Positions 1 to 5,122 of a stretch of DNA of 5,492 bases are shown here, one piece after another (position 1 is the stretch's first letter; every line of letters starts with the position of its first letter). This stretch comes from Planctomycetota bacterium (GTDB lineage Bacteria > Planctomycetota > Phycisphaerae > Sedimentisphaerales > SM23-30). The notes beneath the pieces were generated by a model that saw only the letters and a list, made by a program, of their open reading frames with translations, made no database searches and was not told the origin of the DNA. Position numbers and translations under genes: made by a program. The stretch is taken from positions 1 to 5,492 of the forward strand of contig JAKQBU010000075.1 of NCBI GenBank assembly GCA_029573975.1, in the 5' to 3' direction.

Positions 1-98
1 CCATCAAATTTGAGATTTGAGAAGGAGAAAAGACAGGAGGCCGGGCAGAGAGCGGCGGGACGGAGCGGGGCGTCAAGGGAAATTGGAATAAATTGGGG

Positions 99-132
99 TT
101 GACAAGGGCGATTTTACGATATATAATATAAT
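99..132 (+). promoter_or_regulatory. Consensus sigma70 promoter of the leader/USP-EIIA transcript
   Basis: The -35 hexamer TTGACA (99-104) and the -10 hexamer TATAAT (122-127) both match the consensus exactly and are separated by exactly 17 bp. A second, overlapping TATAAT lies at 127-132 and would give a 22-bp spacer, so the first is the likely functional one. Initiation is expected near 134. An unmodified consensus promoter is unusual outside stable-RNA genes. It suggests either strong constitutive output or control exerted later, in the long leader. Confidence 0.85.
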
Positions 133-133
133 A

Positions 134-509
134 CATTAGTGTGCAAACAAGAAGGGCTGAAGATATGTACCACCGTTATTACAAAAAAGCCAGAAGCTCC
201 CTGTTGAGCCTAAACGGCGATTTGCCCCAGTTACGGGCAAGTCAGGCGTGTGGCAGCCGTTCTATGCTGTCCTGACGTATCAATCTGCCACACCCGTCCG
301 AACAAGCCGGCGGCAGTATCCACTCGAGGCGAGAGGTTTTCCTGTTAGACTGATATGAGGTTCTTTGGGCCGACCGGTCTTTTCACCTGTTTATATCGGC
401 CAGGGGTGCAGGTCCTGCGCCGACAGGTGGTACTGAGGCCAGCCTATTCGCTGCCTGCCCGGTAAACGATTCCAAATCATCAGGCTGCTAGTAAAAAAGG
501 AGATTCCCG
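134..509 (+). ncRNA. Long structured 5' leader RNA (unclassified)
   Basis: About 375 nt lie between the predicted start site and the first well-supported gene, with no convincing coding content. Complementary arms seen by eye: 219-227 with 235-243 (9 bp including one U-G, 7-nt loop); 248-256 with 285-293 (9 bp, perfect); 241-246 with 271-276, which overlaps and would exclude the previous stem; 368-373 with 396-401; 405-411 with 415-421 (7 bp, 3-nt loop); 384-390 with 423-429 (7 bp); and 440-445 with 482-487, just before the ribosome binding site. The 368/396 and 384/423 stems interleave, as in an H-type pseudoknot. Mutually exclusive stems and a helix near the RBS fit a cis-regulatory leader, but a processed small RNA is also possible. 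I looked for hallmarks of 6S, RNase P, tmRNA, SRP, and the cobalamin, TPP, c-di-GMP and c-di-AMP riboswitches, and recognised none. No intrinsic terminator was seen before the genes. The 3' boundary is set by the downstream gene, not by sequence evidence. Confidence 0.45.
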
Positions 510-596
510 ATGTTCTGGATTATTCTTTTTTCGTTACTGGGATTACGAATAGTTGCGAAGCTTTCGTTTTCCAAGAATAAGAAAAGGTGGTGGTGA
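510..596 (+). CDS. Small single-pass membrane peptide (28 aa)
   Basis: The gene begins with ATG, preceded by an ideal Shine-Dalgarno AAGGAG (497-502) at 7-nt spacing, and ends in TGA at 594-596. The product starts MFWIILFSLLGLRIVA, a hydrophobic stretch of about 15 residues. It then switches to a strongly basic, aromatic tail (KNKKRWW at the C-terminus). This suggests a short membrane-inserted helix with the tail on the cytoplasmic face. Only one base separates its stop from the ATG of the USP-EIIA gene (TGATATG), and the downstream gene's Shine-Dalgarno lies inside this reading frame, so translational coupling is likely. Size and topology recall small accessory subunits of membrane complexes such as KdpF, but I see no sequence identity to support homology. 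It could instead act as a membrane tether for the soluble downstream protein, or as a leader peptide whose translation opens the downstream RBS. Confidence 0.6.
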   Translation: MFWIILFSLLGLRIVAKLSFSKNKKRWW

Positions 597-597
597 T

Positions 598-1920
598 ATG
601 ACCATGAATACTGCGTCTTACTCCCCCTGTGAAAGAACCGAAAACACGTCGGTCCTTCCGTATCGGATTTTGCTGGTTCTAACCGAAAAAACGCAGGAAA
701 CCTATCTGCGGAAATATGCCGAAGCATTGGCCGGATTCTCGCTGACAGAAATCAGCGTGCTTCGGAATTACTTATACCAGGACCGCAGCACGATACGATT
801 GGAACCGGAATCAATCGCTGAAAAGACGAACGAAGCGTCTGCCCCGCCGACGAAGGCGGAGACAGGCCTGAAAACCCGTGTCCAGGAGATATTTACACTG
901 TATTCTTTCGATATGATCATCGCCGAATGGCCGGAAATGGATGAGGAGGCAGGCATTTTCCTGAACCTTGCCAAATTCACAGGGGCATTGTTAGTACTTG
1001 TCCGGCACCGGAAAGGCATCCTTCGCCGGGTGCTGCTGCCGACCAGCGGCGGGGCGCATTCTTTACAGGGACTCTGGATAGCAGATGCCCTGGCAAAGGC
1101 CTGGACACTCCAGGCGCAGGTTTTGCGAATAATTCAACCCGACGAGGATTTCTGGATGCGGCGGACCGATTTTAAACAACGCTACCGGTATATCCAGAAA
1201 ACCACCCGGTTTTATCTGGACGTAGCGGACGTTAAAATGCCCGTTAAAGTGAGAATCGGCGGCACTATAGCGGATGATATCGTCTGCCACTCATGGCCTG
1301 GTGACCTGATTGTAATCGGCGGATCCAATGATTGGCTTATGGAAAATCATACGTCACTATCCATCCCCGGCCGTGTGGCAAGCGGGACCGGCAACTCGGT
1401 GATTCTGGTATGGAGCCAGCGGAAGTGCCCGTTAGCCCTGACCGATATATTCTGGGACCGGACCGTACGAGTGAATATGTACGCCGAAGACAAACAGAGG
1501 GCACTGGAACAGATGGTGGATGTTCTGGTGGACGCTCGCCAGATTCCCCTGTTCAAACGTGAGGAAGTCCTTACGGCGGTTATGCAGCGTGAGCAGATGG
1601 GTCAAACGTATATGGGCCATGGCACCGCTATACCCCATGCGGCGCTGGGCGGCTTTCGCGGCCTGGTGGGTATGTTTGGAATTTTTCCGGAAGGAGTTCC
1701 CTTCGGCAGGAACTTGAACGAGAAGGCGAAATTTATTTTTCTGCTGATCACTCCCAAGGAGAACTACGACAACTACCTGCCGCTGCTCGCGCGTATTTCC
1801 CGACTGATGAACGATGCCAGTAAGCGCCAGAGGCTGGCAGAGGCCGTAAGCCCGACCCAAGTGCTGGCCCTCCTGATGGAAGCGGAGAAGCAGTGGCAAA
1901 GCAGGAATGAGGGAGTTTGA
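598..1920 (+). CDS. Soluble regulatory protein: tandem UspA-like domains + PTS EIIA type-2 domain (440 aa)
   Basis: Probably a cytoplasmic sensor or regulator rather than a sugar transporter component. The start chosen is ATG 598, with AAGGTGG at 584-590 and 7-nt spacing. An in-frame TTG at 553 lacks such support and overlaps the small upstream gene. Domain 1 (about residues 21-140) begins YRILLVLTEK and resembles a degenerate universal stress protein fold. Domain 2 (about 142-275) begins RRVLLPTSGG and ends with a Gly/Ser-rich segment around G241-G242 and G258-S267. It is UspA-like, but the canonical G-2X-G-9X-G(S/T) ATP-binding spacing is not kept, so nucleotide binding is doubtful. Domain 3 (about 286-430) is PTS EIIA type 2 (fructose/mannitol/Ntr class). 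It carries GHGTAIPHA at 340-348, with His347 as the expected phospho-acceptor. There is no transmembrane segment, although this trio of domains is familiar as C-terminal extensions of cation/proton antiporters and amino-acid permeases. No EI, HPr, EIIB or EIIC is in the window, so the phosphodonor must be encoded elsewhere. Confidence 0.88.
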   Translation: MTMNTASYSPCERTENTSVLPYRILLVLTEKTQETYLRKYAEALAGFSLTEISVLRNYLYQDRSTIRLEPESIAEKTNEASAPPTKAETGLKTRVQEIFTLYSFDMIIAEWPEMDEEAGIFLNLAKFTGALLVLVRHRKGILRRVLLPTSGGAHSLQGLWIADALAKAWTLQAQVLRIIQPDEDFWMRRTDFKQRYRYIQKTTRFYLDVADVKMPVKVRIGGTIADDIVCHSWPGDLIVIGGSNDWLMENHTSLSIPGRVASGTGNSVILVWSQRKCPLALTDIFWDRTVRVNMYAEDKQRALEQMVDVLVDARQIPLFKREEVLTAVMQREQMGQTYMGHGTAIPHAALGGFRGLVGMFGIFPEGVPFGRNLNEKAKFIFLLITPKENYDNYLPLLARISRLMNDASKRQRLAEAVSPTQVLALLMEAEKQWQSRNEGV

Positions 1921-1986
1921 GGATGGTCTAATTTTATCCTGCGGGTATTGATGCGGCGTCTGTTCTGGAGAATACCGTCAAAGCTC

Positions 1987-2008
1987 TCCCACTTTCATGG
2001 GATTTTTT
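1987..2008 (+). terminator. Weak candidate intrinsic terminator
   Basis: A 5-bp stem TCCCA (1987-1991) / TGGGA (1998-2002) encloses a 6-nt loop and is followed directly by six T (2003-2008). It lies about 70 nt after the USP-EIIA stop, where a terminator is expected. The stem is short, so termination may be partial and read-through into rnk is possible. Confidence 0.35.
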
Positions 2009-2125
2009 CGAATCAGGAATGTTCTTTCCGCAACGATAAAAACAGGAAACCGTTTGGAAAGGAAAATGGTTTTATAGTGTTTTTTTGAAAAAAATGATGT
2101 GGTTTTTTTACTATGAGGTTATAAC

Positions 2126-2536
2126 ATGAAAAAGCTGGAACGAAGAATTAACAAATATGATTATGAGCGGCTGGAGGCGCTTTGCGCTACTCCCGGAAAA
2201 GAGGAGGAGGTTTATCTTTTAGCGGATGTACTGAAAAGAGTAAAGCCTTCGCTGCTGGTGGCACACAATTCCACACCCCCGCAGGTTGTGACTATGAATT
2301 CGAGGGTACTGGTGCAGAATCTGCGGACCAAACAGCGGATAGAAGTCACCCTGGTTTTTCCCGATGAGGCGGATGAGATAGAGAACAAAATATCGATTCT
2401 GGAGCCTTTGGGCGCGGCGCTGCTGGGCTATGGAATTGGGGAAACGGTCCAATATGCCACGCCGGCCGGTTCGGTCTGGATGAAGATCGAACGGGTTTGT
2501 TATCAGCCGGAAACGGCTGGGAATTATACGATGTGA
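2126..2536 (+). CDS. rnk: Rnk family RNA-polymerase secondary-channel factor (regulator of nucleoside diphosphate kinase)
   Basis: The product is 136 aa, the same length as E. coli Rnk as I recall it. ATG 2126 is preceded by TGAGGT at 2114-2119. Residues 1-45 form a charged, helical N-terminus, the short coiled-coil finger of the family. The C-terminal GreA/GreB-like, FKBP-fold domain follows. Recognisable Rnk signatures are VVTMNSRV (residues 54-61), LVFP, LEPLGAALLG (92-101) with GIGETVQY after it, and the terminal YQPETAGNY, which corresponds to YQPEAAGDY in E. coli. Rnk proteins bind RNA polymerase and compete with GreA/DksA-type factors. The finger is too short to carry Gre-like cleavage activity, and the historic link to nucleoside diphosphate kinase is genetic. 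No convincing promoter was found in the 205-bp upstream gap, so transcription may come from read-through of the USP-EIIA unit or from an unrecognised promoter. Its placement beside a USP/EIIA gene suggests a stress or growth-state role (inference). Confidence 0.92.
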   Translation: MKKLERRINKYDYERLEALCATPGKEEEVYLLADVLKRVKPSLLVAHNSTPPQVVTMNSRVLVQNLRTKQRIEVTLVFPDEADEIENKISILEPLGAALLGYGIGETVQYATPAGSVWMKIERVCYQPETAGNYTM

Positions 2537-2607
2537 GTTTGCAAGGAGATATGGTGCCGATGCACTGATGTATGAGGCAAGCCGTGATGGCAGAAGGTGA
2601 GATGGTT

Positions 2608-3222
2608 ATGGAAATGCAGGCCCTGATGAATTCGTATTACTATACGTGGATTATACTTCCTTTGCTGGTTTTTCTGGCGCGGGTCATCGATGTGACCATC
2701 GGGACGGTGCGGAGTATTTTCATCATCAAGGGATTCAAATATGTGGTGGCTGCCATTGGGTTTATCGAAATTCTGATCTGGCTGCTGGCGATGCAGCAGA
2801 TCATGAAAAACCTGGACAATGTTGCCTGTTTTATTGCCTATGCGGCTGGGGTTTCGACGGGGAACTTTATCGGCATCTGGATCACGGAGAAGATTTCATT
2901 GGGTTTGGTGGAAGTGAAGCTGATCACGCGCAATAATCCGGCTGGTTTGATGGAAGAATTCAAGCAGGCCGGTTACGGGATTACGCGGGTTGCGGCGGAG
3001 GGCGGGTATGGCCCGGCCACGATTGTGTTTTCGGTGATCCCCCGCCGCAGCCTGGAAAAGGTGCTGCCGCGGATTCTGGCGTTTGATCCGCAAGCCTTTT
3101 ATACCATTGAGGATATCCGCACGGCCAGGCAGCGGTTTTTCAATCCCGGGAGAAAGGGGCCGATCGACCTGGAGATTTTCGCTCCTTTGGAGGGGAAGAA
3201 TCCCGAAAACAAGGCTGGTTAG
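2608..3222 (+). CDS. DUF5698/DUF2179 (UPF0316) membrane protein (about 204 aa)
   Basis: Integral inner-membrane protein of unknown biochemical role. The N-terminal part has three hydrophobic spans, approximately residues 12-35 (WIILPLLVFLARVIDVTIGT), 40-62 and 68-88, with the family-typical TVRSIFIIKGFKYVVAAIGF connection (DUF5698). The C-terminal part, about 90-170, is a soluble alpha/beta DUF2179 domain with the pattern LVEVKLITRN, a helix, YGITRVAAEGGYG, VIPRRSLEKVLPRI and FYTIEDI. Length fits the UPF0316 family. Start choice is uncertain: in-frame ATGs exist at 2572, 2602, 2608, 2614 and 2626. I prefer 2608, because AAGGTGA (2594-2600) sits 7 nt upstream. ATG 2572 lacks a well-placed Shine-Dalgarno, and 2626 would still retain every membrane span. 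The gene follows rnk by about 70 bp with no terminator between them, so co-transcription is likely. The C-terminal tail is short, charged and probably disordered. Confidence 0.85.
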   Translation: MEMQALMNSYYYTWIILPLLVFLARVIDVTIGTVRSIFIIKGFKYVVAAIGFIEILIWLLAMQQIMKNLDNVACFIAYAAGVSTGNFIGIWITEKISLGLVEVKLITRNNPAGLMEEFKQAGYGITRVAAEGGYGPATIVFSVIPRRSLEKVLPRILAFDPQAFYTIEDIRTARQRFFNPGRKGPIDLEIFAPLEGKNPENKAG

Positions 3223-3269
3223 GCAGTTACCGGAGCCATAGCCTAGCCCTGAGCGATTTTCGGAGGGGG

Positions 3270-3330
3270 AAATTGCGCGAAAACGGCCAGGGTAAATGGC
3301 CAAAATTGCGCAAGGCAAAAAAAATTTTGC
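3270..3330. repeat. Direct-repeat / inverted-repeat cluster upstream of the PQQ-like gene
   Basis: AAATTGCGC occurs at 3270-3278 and again at 3303-3311, 33 bp apart start to start, which is about three helical turns. Between the copies lies the inverted repeat GGCCA (3285-3289) / TGGCC (3297-3301). Just after is GCAAAA (3315-3320) / TTTTGC (3325-3330), a perfect 6-bp inverted repeat around an A-tract. The rest of 3223-3427 shows nothing else that I can identify. The cluster could be an operator region for the promoter about 100 bp downstream, or the GGCCA hairpin could be a poor terminator of the upstream operon. No U-run of useful length follows that hairpin on the + strand. Confidence 0.4.
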
Positions 3331-3427
3331 TGAGGTTTGACAAGGGTTTACGGTGATTTGGGGCAAAAAAAATGGGGAAAATCGTGCGCAGTCGTGGACA
3401 TTGGTCCTATTATGGAGAGGCTGTCGA

Positions 3428-3456
3428 TTGAATTATGGGATGGGGGTGACTATAAT
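3428..3456 (+). promoter_or_regulatory. Sigma70-type promoter of the PQQ-like protein gene
   Basis: TTGAAT (3428-3433) and a perfect TATAAT (3451-3456) are separated by 17 bp. Initiation is expected near 3463, leaving a leader of about 70 nt before ATG 3533. The promoter sits in the intergenic region after the DUF2179 gene, so the PQQ-like gene is probably its own transcription unit. Confidence 0.65.
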
Positions 3457-3532
3457 TTTTCGCTACGGTTTAAACTGGAAATTTGGAGATAGTGTGATGG
3501 CAGGTATAAGGGTTCTGGGTAAGGAGTATCGG

Positions 3533-4774
3533 ATGAAATTTGCACAATTACTGGTGATGGCGGTGCTTATGGCAGGAGTGGTGCTGGGGCAGGCTGAGCC
3601 TGATGCGGCGGGCGGGGATTGGCCCAACTGGCGGGGGCCGAATTATGACGGGATATCGCGGGAGACCGGCTGGAGTGTCTGGCCCCCCACGGGAGCGGAG
3701 ATTCTGTGGCGGGCATCGGTGGGAACGGGATTTTCGTCCTTAACCATCAGCCAGAACCGGCTTTATACGATGGGAAATACCAGCGATACCGATACGATTT
3801 ATTGTCTGGATGCTGGAACCGGTCAGCCGCTGTGGGAGCATTCCTACCCCAGTGCCCTTCAGGCGAACCTGTACGAGGGCGGACCCAATGCCACGCCGAC
3901 TGTTGCAGGGCCGTACGTCTATACGCTCGGCAAGCACGGGGATGTCTTTTGTCTGGACAAGGCCAGCGGGAAAGTCATCTGGCAGCGGAATGTGAAAAAA
4001 GAGACGGACGCCAAGGCCAATGATTGGGGCTTTGCCGGGTCGCCGCTGGTTTATGAGGATATGGTTATTGTCAATGTGGGTACGGCCGGTACCGCCTTGA
4101 ACAAAACGGACGGGGCTATTTTGTGGACGACCGGCAAGGAACCGGCCGGCTATACCTCCGCTGTGCCGTACTCGCTGAATAATCAGAATTGCATCGCCAT
4201 AGTGGGCGGCGAAGCGGCGTATGGACTGGAAGCAAAGACGGGGAAGATTCTGTGGGAATTTCCGTGGAAGACCAGCTATAAAATCAATGCCGCCGACCTC
4301 ATCATAAATCAAGACCTTGTGTTTATCTCCTCGGGCTATAACAAGGGCTGTGCCCTGTTCCGAATCGCCGATAATAAGCCGGCCGCGGTCTGGGATAATA
4401 AAGAGATGAGAAACCAGTTTTCCAGTTCGGTATTATGGCAGGAACATATTTATGGTTTTGACGGGAACACGGGTAAAAATGTCCCGCTGCGCTGCCTGGA
4501 GCTGGCCACGGGGAAGGAAAAATGGACGCAGGAGGTGGAGGGGATGGGTTCGCTGACGGCCAGCGACGGGAAATTGATTTATATGACGCAGGCGGGGGAA
4601 CTGGTGATAGCGGCCGCCAATCCGCAGGGGTATGAGGAACTCGGGCGGGCGGCGGTTCTGAGCGGGAAGTGCTGGACGGTGCCGGTGCTGGCGGGCGGGC
4701 GGATTTATGCGCGGAATGCGGCAGGGGATGTCGTGTGCGTAAATGTAAAGGGGAAAGCGGAAGGCGGCAAGTAG
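3533..4774 (+). CDS. Secreted PQQ-like beta-propeller repeat protein (413 aa)
   Basis: An exported protein with PQQ_2-type (outer membrane protein assembly factor BamB-like) propeller repeats. It is common in planctomycetes, where its function is mostly unknown. Residues 1-21 form a signal peptide (MKFAQLLVMAVLMAGVVLGQA) with plausible cleavage after GQA. There is no lipobox cysteine. W30-P31-N32-W33-R34-G35-P36-N37 is the typical N-terminal signature. Repeat units of the LDxxTGxxxW type occur at residues 90-101 (YCLDAGTGQPLW), 139-150 (FCLDKASGKVIW), 188-198 (ALNKTDGAILW), 230-241 (YGLEAKTGKILW) and 320-331 (RCLELATGKEKW), with weaker units between and after. This gives a nearly complete propeller. 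No dehydrogenase catalytic domain is present, so it is probably a binding or scaffold protein, not an alcohol dehydrogenase. Start: ATG 3533 has AAGGAG at 3521-3526 (6-nt spacing). ATG 3497 with GGAG at 3485-3488 would add 12 residues before the signal peptide and is a real alternative. Confidence 0.88.
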   Translation: MKFAQLLVMAVLMAGVVLGQAEPDAAGGDWPNWRGPNYDGISRETGWSVWPPTGAEILWRASVGTGFSSLTISQNRLYTMGNTSDTDTIYCLDAGTGQPLWEHSYPSALQANLYEGGPNATPTVAGPYVYTLGKHGDVFCLDKASGKVIWQRNVKKETDAKANDWGFAGSPLVYEDMVIVNVGTAGTALNKTDGAILWTTGKEPAGYTSAVPYSLNNQNCIAIVGGEAAYGLEAKTGKILWEFPWKTSYKINAADLIINQDLVFISSGYNKGCALFRIADNKPAAVWDNKEMRNQFSSSVLWQEHIYGFDGNTGKNVPLRCLELATGKEKWTQEVEGMGSLTASDGKLIYMTQAGELVIAAANPQGYEELGRAAVLSGKCWTVPVLAGGRIYARNAAGDVVCVNVKGKAEGGK

Positions 4775-4784
4775 GACGTCAGCG

Positions 4785-4988
4785 TCAGCCGGCAGGTACC
4801 GGCGGGGCGGCGGATTTTTGGGCGTCCCGGGCGGCGATTTGACGCTCGCGGGCTTCGATTTCCTGCTGGAGGTTGTAGGCCTTGATGAGTCGGGCGCGTT
4901 TTCCGGCCAGGCAGGAGAGCAATACGAGGGAACCGCCGGCGGCGGCGAGCAAAGCAACGGCGATGATAAAAGATTCGAATGAGAGCAA
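4785..4988 (-). CDS. Small single-pass membrane protein, unknown (67 aa)
   Basis: Not recognised. The start is TTG (4988-4986), supported by GGAAGGA 6 nt upstream on the - strand. The only in-frame ATG-free stretch with such a ribosome site is here. Residues about 7-28 form one transmembrane helix (FIIAVALLAAAGGSLVLLSC). A positively charged amphipathic segment follows, about 29-58, with heptad-like spacing (KRARLIKAYNLQQEIEARER) that may form a short coiled coil. The tail is Ala/Pro-rich. By the positive-inside rule the C-terminal helix should be cytoplasmic. The general shape (one TM plus a charged helix) resembles PspB-like or LapA-like small proteins, but no homology is claimed. It lies 134 bp downstream of rsmB on the same strand. 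It is convergent with the PQQ-like gene, with only 10 bp between the two stops and no terminator visible between them. Confidence 0.6.
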   Translation of the reverse strand: MLSFESFIIAVALLAAAGGSLVLLSCLAGKRARLIKAYNLQQEIEARERQIAARDAQKSAAPPVPAG

Positions 4989-5025
4989 GGCAAATCCTTC
5001 CGAAAAATTGCTTATAGTTTTCTAT

Positions 5026-5055
5026 ATACCAGGTAATTGAATCTTTAATTGGTAT
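5026..5055. repeat. Imperfect inverted repeat between rsmB and the small membrane gene
   Basis: ATACCA (5026-5031) followed by an extra GGTA and ATT pairs with AATTGGTAT (5047-5055), giving a 9-bp stem interrupted by a 4-nt bulge. It lies in the AT-rich gap upstream of the 67-aa gene on the - strand. It lacks a following T-run on either strand, so an operator site or a weak mRNA hairpin is more likely than an intrinsic terminator. It may also be chance in AT-rich sequence. Confidence 0.25.
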
Positions 5056-5122
5056 CGGACAAAGATGCGGAAAAATTTAATCGGCGTCGTTAAATTGTAT
5101 TATCGGAACGAGGCGACCGCGG

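Noticed and set aside
1..102. Open frame from base 1 to a TGA at 100-102, possibly the tail of an upstream gene
   Set aside because: About 33 codons of low-complexity, purine-rich sequence with no recognisable protein motif, ending inside the -35 element. Not supportable as coding.
165..275. 36-codon ORF (start MYHRYYKK) in the leader
   Set aside because: It has no convincing Shine-Dalgarno and overlaps the strongest stem-forming segments. A leader peptide cannot be excluded, but nothing positively supports translation.
134..509. Known RNA families (6S, RNase P, tmRNA, SRP, cobalamin, TPP, c-di-GMP, c-di-AMP riboswitches, group I/II introns)
   Set aside because: The conserved core sequences that I know for these families are not present. 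An Infernal search would be decisive.
553..597. TTG 553 as start of the USP-EIIA protein
   Set aside because: It gives an Arg/Gly-rich extension that overlaps the small membrane gene in another frame. ATG 598 has a well-spaced AAGGTGG.
1432..1899. 155-codon antisense ORF opposite the EIIA domain
   Set aside because: Shadow of a strongly supported gene, with no motif and no ribosome site of note. The antisense ORFs at 2896-3366, 3740-4312 and 4433-4993 were rejected for the same reason.
1951..2088. 45-codon ORF between the USP-EIIA gene and rnk
   Set aside because: Weak ribosome site, no recognisable motif, and it runs through the terminator-like hairpin and AT tracts. Probably chance.
2085..2114. 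TTGAAA - 18 bp - TACTAT as a promoter for rnk
   Set aside because: Initiation would fall near 2121, removing the Shine-Dalgarno at 2114-2119 and leaving an almost leaderless mRNA. The hexamers are likely chance in an A/T-tract region.
3337..3365. TTGACA at 3337 as a promoter for the PQQ-like gene
   Set aside because: No -10-like hexamer lies 16-18 bp downstream (the sequence there is G-rich). TTGAAT/TATAAT at 3428-3456 is far better.
3353..3532. N-terminal extension of the PQQ-like protein back to 3353
   Set aside because: It would bury the signal peptide about 60 residues in, and it runs through the promoter. The added sequence looks non-coding.
4788..4803. GCCGG/CCGGC hairpin as a bidirectional terminator between the convergent genes
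   Set aside because: No T-run follows on either strand and it lies inside the 3' end of the 67-aa gene.
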